This document shows positions 45,976 to 57,100 of a DNA stretch of 64,000 bases, in pieces. The stretch spans positions 1 through 64,000 of the forward strand of contig CAJNOI010000358.1 of the NCBI GenBank assembly GCA_905250115.1, in the 5' to 3' direction. Every line of letters begins with the position of its first letter. Within the stretch, counting starts at the first letter, position 1. The notes beneath the pieces are model-generated. The model searched no databases and was not told where the DNA came from. It saw only the letters and a list, made by a program, of their open reading frames with translations. The stretch is from Adineta steineri. Taxonomy: Eukaryota > Rotifera > Eurotatoria > Adinetida > Adinetidae. Both the position numbers and the translations under genes were made by a program.

Positions 45976-46349
45976 AATTTAATTTGATAAAATTTCGATT
46001 TTTATTGTTGAAAAAATAAATAAATGTAAATAAATAAAATTTCTTTGAATCAATTGATTTAGTGTCATAGGCTAATCATTGAAAATACAATTCTTGCCTA
46101 TAAGATTGATTTTATGCAGTTTCGATGGACTTTCGTTGATAAATCTATTCAACGACAATCGATTCGATGAATTTCATCTCCTGTGAAAATAGACTAACGT
46201 AAAATCAGAACGATTAGAAGAAATGAATGGAATATTAAATTTCCATTTATCGATATGTGAATAAATGCATCTGTTATATTTCAATTATATTGACTTAAAA
46301 TATTATCTATGTTTTAGAAATGAAAGCAGGCATTTTTCATCATATTCTT
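45976..46349. other. Spacer, nothing recognised
   Basis: AT-rich, no gene seen. It separates the NHL gene from the NHL fragment. Confidence 0.4.
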
Positions 46350-46604
46350 TTATTCTAAAACCAACTATCTTTACCTCATGGAGTGATTTTTGACGATTTG
46401 GGTCAAATCTATGTGGCAGATTATGGGAATAATCGAGTAATGCGTTGGTATGAACAAAAAGAAGAAGGCGAAATTCTTGTTGGTGGAAATGGTAAAGGAA
46501 ATCAATTGAATTGTCCCATGGGTTTATCATTTGATGATGAAGGAACTTTTTATGTTGCTGATTATTATAATCATCGAATTGAAAAATTTGAAATAAGTTT
46601 ATGA
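46350..46604 (+). pseudogene. NHL-repeat gene fragment
   Basis: The translation from just before 46383 reads PHGVIFDDLGQIYVADYGNN, then RVMRWYEQKEEGEILVGGNG and a last blade YVADYYNHRIEKFEISL. It matches the final two NHL repeats of the 39249 gene almost residue for residue, including the EEGEI(V/L)VGGNG and LSFDDEG words. The sequence after the stop (ATAAAT/AATAAA-rich, with ATCGAGAAA(C/T)AAAAGAAAA) also matches the 3' flank of that gene. The first four blades, coiled coil and zinc finger are missing, so it is a truncated duplicate rather than a functional gene. Confidence 0.7.
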
Positions 46605-48795
46605 ACGAAATTTTAATTTTGAAACAAAGAAAATAAATTTTTTATTGAATAAATGATCGAGAAATAAAAGAAAACTAAAATTTTCTTATTGAGAATCAAT
46701 GAAAAAAATGGATTAAATAAATGTTAAATTTTCCATCTTTTGTTAATTTTTATCGAATTTTATAGAAGACAAGAAAAGAAAATATTTTATAATTTGAATT
46801 GAAATGAAATAAAAAATATTTGAAAAGAAATGTTTCATAAAAGTTTGATAAGAAAAATTGAATTGAAGATTGATTCGTCAAAATGAGATCAGTAAAAAGC
46901 AATTGTATTTGAAATTTCAAAATAAACCCATGAACATTTTCATTTAGATGAAAAGTAAAAACAAGAATTACGGAAGAAAAATGAACAAGAAATTAAAATA
47001 AAATAAAATATTAATACTAAAACTTATGAAATGATCCACAATTTAAATTTCATTTTTCATATCAAAGAGAATTGTTTTATTTTTCAAAGACAAATTTAAT
47101 TCATTTCAATGTCAAATACTAAAATTTAACATTTTCTTTATTTTTGATTTTGAATAAAAAGTTTATATGAAAAATCATTAAAATTCAATTTTCTTCTTTG
47201 TCATCAAATAAAATCCAAAGGGTGTGGGTGTGGGTGTGGGTGTGGGTAAGGGTATGGATGGATGTGGGTGTGACTGTAAGTGATCAATGAAATAGATACC
47301 CCCACCCACACCCACACCCTTATATGTATCATAACCATAAATAACGCAATTAATAAAGTATAAACATATATATTTAAACTTTACCTTTTACATATACACA
47401 AAATATACACTATAACACGAAACAACAAAAAAATAAAAAATTCGTTACTATTAAAAACACTCGCAAATAATTATTAAACCCATTATAAATAATCAAAGCA
47501 GTTCTTACCTTAATTAAATAATGATCAAAGATCAGTTGATAATAAACTTGATGACTGTGCACTTGAAAACAAATAAACGACGAATAACTAGTTAAAAAAA
47601 TAAACCATACACAATCAACTCTTGTATATACATAGAGGATATATAGAAAGAAGAGGAATGCATCAAAGAAAACGATTCGTTTGATCATTAATTTCATAAA
47701 ATACAGTCATGATACGTAAAACGCATCATAAAACAAAAATATCAAAACGAGCAAGAGAAAGGACGAAATAAGAGCTGTATTCAAAATAAAAAATAAAAAC
47801 ATCACATAAAGCATATATCTCATTCCACATGGCAGAAACAATTGACAATATTTTTAACTATATGCAGAACGAACAAAACTTCTATATATCTTTACATGTA
47901 GTGAAGAATATACTAAATAAATTATACATGTATTCGAAAGACGAACAGAGGGGAGAAAAGAAAAAACATCACGTCGCTTCGCTACGTATATCACATCATA
48001 AATATACAAACTACATTAAAATTTAATCTTTATATCTAATCATAAAATATAAAAAACTAACTCTAGTAAATCAACTGTTGCCTTGCATATAACATTACCA
48101 CACCGATTGAAGATATTCATCCATCATACACTAAAAACAAAGAGACAATACAATGGAAGTTAGACACTCTTTCAATACACAATTTAAAAAATAAATCAAT
48201 TAAACTAAAAGTAAAGATAGTTTTAAATCATCTTCCTCAAATTATGTCATAATATTTAATATCAAATCAGGATTTTCATTACATATTCTATATTTATTTT
48301 TATTTATTTAAAATTACATTAAAATCTCATGTTTTCATTATTATTAATTTTCATACATTATTATTACACAGTAGATATTCGTAATGAGTTGTTCGTACGT
48401 ATACAGTTACATGAAATAAATTATAATTCAATTATTAAGATCGAATTAAATTATTAAATTATTCATTTATTTTTGATGATAAATCAACATCGTTTGTCAT
48501 TTATATTCATGTAAATGTTTACGTTTTATGTATATATATATAATTGTGGCTGTAATATTATTATTTCTTTGTACTGTTGTACCTTCATTATATTTGTACA
48601 CTCTTGATTGTGTTTCTGGTTGATAATAATCGAAAATTTCCGTTATTGTTAAAATATATGATTCTCACATTTACTCTACATTTATTTTCATTTATTTAAA
48701 AGTAAGACTACATGAAAACGTCTTTCAAAAGTTTCAGATTTGAACAGTATTGATGAGTGAAAGTGGTTTAGTCCTTCGTACTGGATCGAAATAAA
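46605..48795. other. Intergenic, one strong telomere-like foldback
   Basis: No gene is supported over about 2.2 kb; small frames on either strand lack coding features. Holds the foldback at 47219-47321. Confidence 0.35.
47219..47321. repeat. Telomere-like foldback, copy 8, longest pure run
   Basis: Starts AGGGTGTGGGTGTGGGTGTG with four uninterrupted TGTGGG units on the left and ends CCCACCCACACCCACACCCT. It is the copy closest to a true telomeric tract. Confidence 0.75.
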
Positions 48796-50391
48796 ATGAG
48801 CAACTATATCGAAATCAACGAATCGTTCCCATTCACGACGTTCAACAGCAAATTTGTACATGAACAATCGACTAGTGGACTCAACGGAGCGTTTGTGAGC
48901 TCCCAATTGTTGATAAATCATCTTCTACGACTAAGATCCGGCGAAACCGACAAAAAAGAATTAATTCATGTACTACAACAAAAATACTACAACGATCAGC
49001 ATACTCAACGCGTCCTTCGAACGTTTCAGGAAGTTTATTCTTGTGATCAAATATTCTGGTGGTACACGAAAGACACTTTTCTGTACCGCGTACTCAACAA
49101 AGCACTTCGTCTACAAGACATTCATATGCTCTTCCTCCTTCGCTCTATCATTCGGGATCTTTGGCAACAACTAAAGAATAATCAGTGTACTTTTCAAGTG
49201 ATTGTTTATCGAGGTCAATATATAGGCAAGGATGAACTCGAAATATTAAAACATTCAGAAAGCCAATTAATTTCAATGAACTCATTTCTTTCAACAACTT
49301 TCGATCGGCAGTTGGCTCTATCATTTATTCCTGAAAATATCGATTACGAACGCGTGCTATTCCACATAGAGGCCAATCCTCAAATGCATGGTATCAAGCC
49401 TTTCGCCGAAGTCACGTCGTTCAGCTGCTTTTCGGAAGAAGTTGAAGTTTTGTTCATGGTGGGGTCGATCTTTCGTCTCAAAAGTATCCATCGTAAGCAA
49501 AATGGAGTGTGGACCATTCGACTGACTTTGTGCAGTGATTATGATGATGATCTAAAAGTGCTTTCTGATTATTTAAAAAATGAATATTCTGTAGGTGAGA
49601 CGGATCTTATCTCATTTGCTAATTTACTCAGAGATATAGACAAACTGGACGAGGCTGCGGAATATTATCATCGTCAGCTAAAACAACTTCCTCCTGACGA
49701 TTACTTAAATATCGCTGTATGCTCCTATTCATTTGGAACTATAGCTATAGAAAGAGGCGTGTATCCGTCCGCCTTAGAAATTTTTCAGCTGACACTGGCA
49801 ATCGAGATGCAAATATTGAAATCCGATGACTCGGCTCTTGCATTTACTCACAATTCTATTGGAAACACCTATTGCAGACTAAGAAATTACAGGCGAGCAC
49901 TTGAATCGTACAACAAGGCTTTGACAATATGCAGGCGAATATTTGGCGAGAATCACTTTCGCACAGCTAATTATATTAATAATATCGGTGTTGCCTACAT
50001 CGAGATGAAGAACTGGTATAAAGCCCTGACGTATCTGCGACGAACATTAGATATTCGCCAAAGACATCTTCCTACCAACCATCCTTGGTTGGCTTCTACA
50101 CATAATAATATCGGTATCGTTTATGATAATCTTGGCCAGTCTAATCTGGCATTAAGAGAACATGATCTCGCGCTCCGAATCTACAGTAATTCGATTCCTT
50201 CTCGACATTCTGTGGTTGGAATGACATTTTACAATAAAGGTACTGTTTATGAGAAGAGAAACGACTTAGCAAAAGCATTGTTAGAATATAAAAAAGCGGC
50301 GAGCATCTATTACTACTGTTTGTCTCCTGCGCATCCATATAGTATTCAAGCTCAAACAAGTATTCAACGCGTGTTACTACAATTAAAATGA
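48796..50391 (+). CDS. ADP-ribosyltransferase with TPR repeats
   Basis: One exon, 531 residues. Residues about 30-250 form an arginine-type ART domain with the R-S-E triad: VIVYRGQYIG (Arg), MNSFLSTTFDRQLA (Ser-Thr-Thr) and CFSEEVEVLFMVGSIFR (Glu-x-Glu). Residues about 300-525 hold five or six tetratricopeptide repeats of the long kinesin-light-chain type, such as AFTHNSIGNTYCRLRNYRRA, NYINNIGVAYIEMKNWYKAL and STHNNIGIVYDNLGQSNLAL. The TPR superhelix likely selects the protein that is ADP-ribosylated from NAD. No signal peptide, so intracellular. The usual bdelloid form of this family has an extra N-terminal domain that is not seen here; it may be absent or on an unseen exon. Codon use is less AT-biased than in neighbouring genes, fitting a more recent or well-expressed copy. 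Confidence 0.85.
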   Translation: MSNYIEINESFPFTTFNSKFVHEQSTSGLNGAFVSSQLLINHLLRLRSGETDKKELIHVLQQKYYNDQHTQRVLRTFQEVYSCDQIFWWYTKDTFLYRVLNKALRLQDIHMLFLLRSIIRDLWQQLKNNQCTFQVIVYRGQYIGKDELEILKHSESQLISMNSFLSTTFDRQLALSFIPENIDYERVLFHIEANPQMHGIKPFAEVTSFSCFSEEVEVLFMVGSIFRLKSIHRKQNGVWTIRLTLCSDYDDDLKVLSDYLKNEYSVGETDLISFANLLRDIDKLDEAAEYYHRQLKQLPPDDYLNIAVCSYSFGTIAIERGVYPSALEIFQLTLAIEMQILKSDDSALAFTHNSIGNTYCRLRNYRRALESYNKALTICRRIFGENHFRTANYINNIGVAYIEMKNWYKALTYLRRTLDIRQRHLPTNHPWLASTHNNIGIVYDNLGQSNLALREHDLALRIYSNSIPSRHSVVGMTFYNKGTVYEKRNDLAKALLEYKKAASIYYYCLSPAHPYSIQAQTSIQRVLLQLK

Positions 50392-50536
50392 ACGAGAAAC
50401 ATTTCTTTTTTTTTTTGTATTTAATTTTTTGTGCCATGAAGCGTTCACAAAATAAAGAAAAAGAGAAATGATAACGACTTTAGATATTTACGAGAATAAT
50501 ACATTTGATTTATCATTATACAAACAGTTAGGAGAA
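50392..50536. other. Short 3' flank
   Basis: Contains an AATAAAG polyadenylation-type signal near 50450 for the ART-TPR gene. Confidence 0.4.
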
Positions 50537-51021
50537 CACTCTAAATAAAATAGGTGCTCTACTGAACTCCCAAAAAAGGTTTCGTCGTGACGAAAAAGTC
50601 TCCAAACATGTTCAAAGTTTGAAAAACACAATAAAAAATTCTACAAAACCATTAAAGGATCTTCCCGTGTGTCGGGGGGGAAGAACCTTCACCTACGAAA
50701 CCTTTTTTTAAGTTCAGGACACATAAAAAAGGTTTCGTAGTAAAATGCGAAACCTATAGTGTTTCATTTAAAACCCTGATAGTTTCGTACTAAACCCTAA
50801 TGTTCTTGTGTAGTTCAATACGAAACCTTTTTTATGTGTCCTGAACTTAAAAAAAGGTTTCGTAGGTGAAGGTTCTTCCCCCCCGACACACGGGAAGATC
50901 CTTTAATGGTTTTGTAGAATTTTTTATTGTGTTTTTCAAACTTTGAACATGTTTGGAGACTTTTTCGTCACGACGAAACCTTTTTTGGGAGTTCAGTAGA
51001 GCACCTATTTTATTTAGAGTG
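50537..51021. mobile_element. Palindromic element with perfect 203-bp arms
   Basis: The left arm 50537-50739 and the right arm 50819-51021 are exact reverse complements over 203 bases, as far as I can check base by base, including a 7-G/7-C run and a 7-T/7-A run. The spacer is 79 bp. The outer end is CACTCTAAATAAAATAGGTG. GGTTTCGT(A/C) words recur through the arms and the spacer. There is no coding capacity. A 2-bp AA flank on both sides is the only candidate target duplication. It is a foldback-type or long-TIR MITE, and the identity of its arms implies recent insertion or gene conversion. Confidence 0.8.
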
Positions 51022-51459
51022 AAGAAAATATATGTATATGTACTTTTATACTAGTTAAGAATAGAGAAAAAGAGAGGAATAAATTGAAGAAAAACATATA
51101 CGTTGAGAGCATGAAAGAATATATACATATATAAGCTAGGGACATCTCTCTAAAGTGATGAATTTTCAGAGGTTAAACATCAGACATGCATATTAAACTA
51201 TTTCATTCGCCTCTAGTTTATCCAGTATTATGTTCAGTAAAGATATATGTATTAAGAGATATATTTCATTTCATTTTATTTCATTTTTCTTTTAGTTAAT
51301 ATTGAATTTGTCGGTATATATATTCTGTCTATGAGATATTAGATTTTATATACTTATACCTTTTAGTTATTAATGATGAACAACAACCAACTCAATTATT
51401 TATTATTATGATTCAAGGTGGTTGAAGAAAAAAATTTAATACAAATTTATTAAGCTACA
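51022..51459. other. Intergenic, nothing recognised
   Basis: AT-rich, no gene seen. Confidence 0.35.
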
Positions 51460-51850
51460 GTATATTTTCTTTGAAGTAGTTCAGTTGCTCCTTTTGAGTA
51501 CTTTGAAAAATCCCCCAGGCCTTTAAGACACGTTGAGCTCGTTTAGCTAATCTGTTAGGAAAGAAACTATTCTTTCTGAATCCTAGTGAGCGGTACCATA
51601 TTTTTTTAGGTTCAGTAATTGCTTTAAATGCTTGCTAGGATTGTTGAAATTCTAGAGGATCCGCTGCACTTTCTAGATGACAGTTAAAACGATGCCAGTA
51701 GGAATAAATATAATCCAGTAGACTCTTATCTTTACTTAGAATCGTAGTTGCCATGTCATTCCATCTTGAGAGAGAGTATAGTATCCTTATGCTTGAGTAG
51801 AAGACATGCTCTATCTCTCTCTCTTTTGGTTTTCCGTAAAGAAAAACCAC
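51460..51850 (-). pseudogene. Interrupted coding relic of unknown family
   Basis: On the minus strand the frame reads YGKPKEREIEHVFYSSIRIL, then SRWNDMATTILSKDKSLLDY, and on to ESAADPLEFQQS, a stop, and then continues in the same frame with KIWYRSLGFRKNSFFPNRLA and KRAQRVLKAWGIFQSTQKEQ before a final stop near 51460. Composition is coding-like on both sides of the internal stop. I do not recognise the family; a transposon-derived or domesticated protein is possible. Confidence 0.35.
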
Positions 51851-51920
51851 GTACAGAATAGCCAGCAGAAATCTGGTAGAACAAAAGCTAGAAAATTTTT
51901 TCTACGCATAGATGTGAAGT

Positions 51921-52000
51921 TAGGGTGTGGCTGTGGGTGGGTGTGAGTATGGGTATGCAGTTCATTTTCTATCGTGACTACACCCACACCCACCCTCTAG
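51921..52000. repeat. Telomere-like foldback, copy 9
   Basis: TAGGGTGTGGCTGTGGGTGG on the left, CACCCACACCCACCCTCTAG on the right, pairing well. Confidence 0.65.
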
Positions 52001-52730
52001 ATCTTAACTATATATTTTTATTTTAGATATAAGGATTATGCTACACTTGATTCACGTCTATCAAAGTATTTTGGTGCGGAAAAATAATGATCAATGTATT
52101 TCAATTAATTTTTATTAAATTGAAAAGAAAAAAATTGAACGCAACCTATTAGATAATTTCTTCATGATCGTTTGAAATTTGATAAATCAATTGTTTAACA
52201 TTTTTTTCCAGATATTTTTCATAAACAGGAAAAGGAATTTCTTCTTCAGTTTTCAATATCAAATAAAATTTTGTTGAAACTGATTTGACGAATATTGCTG
52301 ATTATCGATATCTTCATTGCTCATCATATACTTATATAAGAAATATTCTGTTTAAATTTATAAAAAGACAAAATATCTTTCATTTCAAAGCTGAGAAAGC
52401 TTTTCAAAGTTCTTGATGATCGTGTTTAATAACATTAGATATTGGTAATAATCTTTACGACAACTGATTTCCTACTAGAAAATGTTGCACGAACTTTTCA
52501 ATCATGTTCATCCAGTCTTCAATATTCCAAAGGAATATTTTATTTTCATTTATGTATAAAAGTTTATCAACAAATCTTCTATCTTATCTTTTTTTCTTAA
52601 AGAAATTATCGTTCACAAAATAATTTCATGAGTTTCATTATTAAAAAAAAAGTTTTAAACATTTTTTAATCTTGATGCTGATCATCTTTCTATAAATGTA
52701 TATATATATATAAGCGAAAAACAAGATATT

Positions 52731-52870
52731 TTGAGAGTGTGGGTATAGCTGCGGATATTGGTGTGGGTGAGGGTATGACTGTGGATTTCAATGTGGGTGA
52801 GAGTATGGATGTGGGTGTGGGCGCGCATGAGCATCTCTTCTCTTGTCCTCAATCACATCCCACCCACACC
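52731..52870. repeat. Telomere-like foldback, copy 10, composite
   Basis: Left arm is long and internally repeated: three blocks of GTGGGTGAGGGTATG / GTGGGTGAGAGTATGG type. Right arm is short: CACATCCCACCCACACC. At 140 bp it is the largest member. Confidence 0.6.
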
Positions 52871-52936
52871 GCTTTTTCCATATATGACGTTATGTCTAAA
52901 TAGGAGAGTTCTTGTCATCAATCCTCCTTCACTTAC

Positions 52937-53036
52937 TGAGGGTGGGTGTGGATCGATGTGGATATTAATAAAACAGAATACTAACACCGATACCCAAGTC
53001 CACACTTACGCCCACCCACACATATCCACACCCATC
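52937..53036. repeat. Telomere-like foldback, copy 11
   Basis: TGAGGGTGGGTGTGGATCG on the left; CCCACCCACACATATCCACA and CACCCATC on the right. Confidence 0.6.
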
Positions 53037-53751
53037 TGTACCTCTGACTCTCCATATATGGTCTGTTTTCACTCATGAAACGACACATTTTTTCTCATAA
53101 TTCTTGGGGAGGAGGTCCCACGTGTCTACACAGTGAATGCTGTTTCTCGCGAAGTATAATTGAAATAAGTAATCAGTAACAATCGTTAGATGGATTTGTA
53201 TATGATTAAATTATTTCTAACGTGAGCCGAGAAACAGTCTAACTCCTCCATCTTCCATTCAGTATGAGTGTACAGATCTAAGAGAGCTATGGGATAAAAA
53301 AGAATTTACGGGACCCAATCGGAATCCATTTCGATGATTGGCATCTTTTGAAATCGTTGGAATCCAAAATGATCGGATTTCGTTCTTTTCCTCTTGATGT
53401 ATGGTTTATGTTGTCAACTAGTCTGTGTTAAAACAACACAAAAAATAAGAGAAACAGTTGTATGATATATTAGTTTTTTTCAATAATTTAGCAAATAGCT
53501 TTTGAGTGCAATCTGCTCATGATTTATCTATGTGCACTTTTTTTAATTAAAATATATTACAAATTGTTTCAGTTATGTCATTTTTGGCATAGACATATTA
53601 TTAATGCTTTATATAAAAATATATAAAGAAGTGAAGAAAAAATATTTTATTGGACATCCAATGAAATTGTTTTTTGTATTAATGATATTTCTGTCTCTTT
53701 TCGAGAGTAAAGACGCTATCTTATGTCTTTAAAAAAAGGCTTTTTGTTTCT

Positions 53752-53803
53752 TCTTGAGGGTATGGCTGTAGATAAAGAAGATACCAACACCCACACTCTC
53801 AAG
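53752..53803. repeat. Telomere-like foldback, copy 12
   Basis: CTTGAGGGTATGGCTGTAG on the left and ACACCCACACTCTCAAG on the right. A compact 52-bp member that keeps the CTTGAG/CTCAAG termini exactly. Confidence 0.65.
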
Positions 53804-54143
53804 CTGGTTGTTTTCTTTTCATTCAAGATGACTGATTGTTTTATTATTTTTCTCGTTTCTAACAAAAAATTCATTCTTTACTTTTCATAACGCGTCGCTT
53901 TATATAGTAAATGGTTTCTACGGTTACTGCTACATCTGTTTCACCACCACCTATATATGAATTCAGTATTCACATCCATCGGACACAAATAATAAATATT
54001 AACTGTACTAAAACAAACAACAGAGAGAAACGAATACAAAAAAAGCAAGAAAATATAAATCGTCTTTTATCTTTATTTGATATTCAATATTAAATAGTAA
54101 TATCTTTTAATCTTTCTCTTTCCATTCTTTGTGACATATATAA

Positions 54144-57100
54144 CTAAAAAATAAGAAATATATTTATGATATAAAAAAAAGTAAAGTATACTCGATTGAT
54201 TGCATCTAAGAGTTGATCGATTTTTTCTGAAAATTTTTCAATTGGACGCAAATGTTCTGAACGCATTATTGTATCTCGTTCTTCATGAATATTGTCATCT
54301 GTTATTTTTTTTAAACCTAAATACAAAAAATAATACAAATTGTTTCTCTTTAATTAAATTCTATGAAAGTACCTGTCCATCGTTGAAATTTTTTCAACAT
54401 AAATGAAAAGATCTGTTGATTATTTGGATCGAGATTTTCTCTTGCAAGACGAAAACTATTATTAATTATTGAAAGAAACATACTCATACAAATAAATATC
54501 ACCAAGATAATAAATAGACTAAAACAAAATGGACCAAGAAATGCTGATGCTTCAATTAATTCATCTGCATCAAATTTCATTAATGTTATCTCAAATAACA
54601 TACGTGCCGTGTCTGATAAACTTGAACAAGAAGAAATTTTTCCACTAAATAATAAATAAAATAGAGAAAGAAATGCTATAAATATAATTGAAAACATCAT
54701 TGAGAATGATATTAGTTCTGCTCTTGCGTATTTAAGTGTTTCAATAAATAAACAAAAACGTTGATTAAAACGTAAAAGTTTAATGGATTTAATTGTACCA
54801 AAAAAACAAGAAAAACCCAATAGAATTGTTAAAATATCATTAACATAAGATGCGAATTGTAAATTAATATAAACATATCCATTTGTTTCTTTAAATAATT
54901 CACCAATACGTTCACATTGATGATATCGCCAAATGTAAATTCCAACAGTTGTCCATGCACATACAATTATTCCAACTTCCATATATGACCAGAATCGATA
55001 AAAATATTTTCGTTTCAGTTCAAATAATAATCGAATCTCTATCCACATGTGATATATTATCGTTAACATGTAAAGAATTATAACAATTAATTGAAATTTT
55101 GATGTAAATGCTAAACAAAAACATTTTAATTTTCTGTTAGAAAAAAAACATGGATTTACCATAAAAATTAAATGGTTCAAAACGAGCTGTTGGATAAACT
55201 CCAGATGATGATAAAAATTCTGCAAGAAAAGTAACTGAAGTAAATAATTGAACATTTGGATTATATAAAGTTAATTGAATAATCACAGCTCTTGTTTTAT
55301 CATCAATCCATCCTAATTGATAAAGTTGAGATACATTAGTTTGAAGATCAACTAAACGACCTCGAAATTCATAAACATAACCACCACCTTCATAACTTCC
55401 ATAATCTCCAACATAAGTATATGTATCTAAATCTTTACTTGATTTATATTGAAATGATTGACTAATGGATGAACTATACGTTTCTATGGTTTCATTTAAC
55501 CATCCTGGTTGATAGGAATGTTTATCTTCATTTGATAAACTATAATCATACTGACATGTTAAAATAATTTCATTGTTAGCAAGACATAATTGAGATTTAA
55601 CACGTAATTGTCTCATTGTTGCCCATCCAATGAATCGATTTGTTTTATCGTTAATATAACCACTCAAATTTCGAGGTGCATCACCATTATACCATTGTTG
55701 AGCACGAATATTGTCAACAAAACTATTTTCTAACCAATTCCAATAATCATCTATTGTTGAAACCTAAAATCTAAATTATTTAATATCAACGATTTTCTAA
55801 GAGAAACAAACTGTTGTATAATCTGAATTGATTTGTCTTGAATTTAGAAAATATTTTTGTAAATGATCAACTTGATTAAATGAATTTAAATCACGATGTG
55901 TATAAGTTAAAATAGAAAGAAGTGAGAAAAACCATAAATAATGAACTATTTCTCGAATAACTGACCACATATAGATTTCTTGTAAACGTCGATCACGAGC
56001 ATAAATAACTTCACTTTCGTTTAAACGATTTGCACGAACTGGTGGACGATAAGTAAACAAAGATCTCTTCTATAATTATTGATTTAGTTCAATTATTATA
56101 TCTGAATAATAAAATACAAACCTTAATCGAATGAAGATATTCTTCATCATTATTTAAATCAACTTGATTATTATCTAAAAATTCGTTTGCTTCGTAATCA
56201 TCATTCGATCTTCGACAAAAACAAGCAAAGATTATTGCCAAACTTAGTATCTTCAATAGAAATATACATTTCAATTTAAATGAGAAATAATCAAACATTT
56301 ACTTTTATTGGTTGGGAGAAAAAGATCGATGAGAAAAATCCACTTAAAATTGATATTAACCATTGTTGAGTTTTCTCATCACCAAACTCGATTCCACGAG
56401 CAATTATAAATAGAATCGAGAGGCCAACGAGTATTATGCAAAGTCCATATGCAATAAATATACACCACCAAGGAAATGTTAATGAAGATTTTCGATTGTT
56501 TTTCTTTTGATCAACATCAGTTTGACTAAAGCAAAAAAAAACATTTGTATATATTTGATTTGAAACTATGCAAACCTCTGTAAGTGTGGTTTAATTTTAT
56601 ATAATGCTTGATGTAATGGTGAAAGCTGTTTTTGACGAGATCGAAGACGTCGAAATAATTGTACAATTAAAAGACTTGGAATGAATGCAAAGAACTCAAC
56701 AATAATACCAATTATTATCTATAAAATATAGAATTATATTCGAAATCAAAGGCAAAAACAATACTTGTTGAGAATTGATCTGAAGAGAACCAACCGATAA
56801 ACTGGCTGAATTTGTTGAATTATTGCTTTTTGCTTGATTTGATAAATCATAATACATTATATTTAAAAACATTGAAACAAAAAATAAAACAAAACAACAT
56901 GTACATCGTTGTACACGTGTAAATTTATTTGATGGTGGACGAGAAAATATTGAAAACCATAAATGACTATCAGATATACTATGATATGTACGTTTTGTTA
57001 ATAAATAAGAAAATTCATGTTTTTCTATTTCACTTGCAGCTGGTAAAATCCGTTCAATCTATTTCAAGATTATATTTAAAGTATATATGATAAAGTATTT

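Larger units (their letters stand above)
52001..54143. other. Intergenic, cluster of foldbacks
   Basis: No gene is supported. Three foldbacks (52731-52870, 52937-53036, 53752-53803) lie here, plus a weak inverted pair GGAGGAG (53108-53114) / CTCCTCC (53243-53249). Confidence 0.4.

Noticed and set aside
47829..48026. 65-codon frame with ATG
   Set aside because: No family resemblance or coding bias.
53108..53249. GGAGGAG / CTCCTCC inverted pair with CTGTTTCTCG inside both arms
   Set aside because: Pairing is patchy and no target duplication is seen; not strong enough to call an element.
55137..55255. Apparent frameshift between two overlapping polycystin frames
   Set aside because: A normal 49-bp intron (55111-55159) restores the frame, giving NFYAFTSKFQ.
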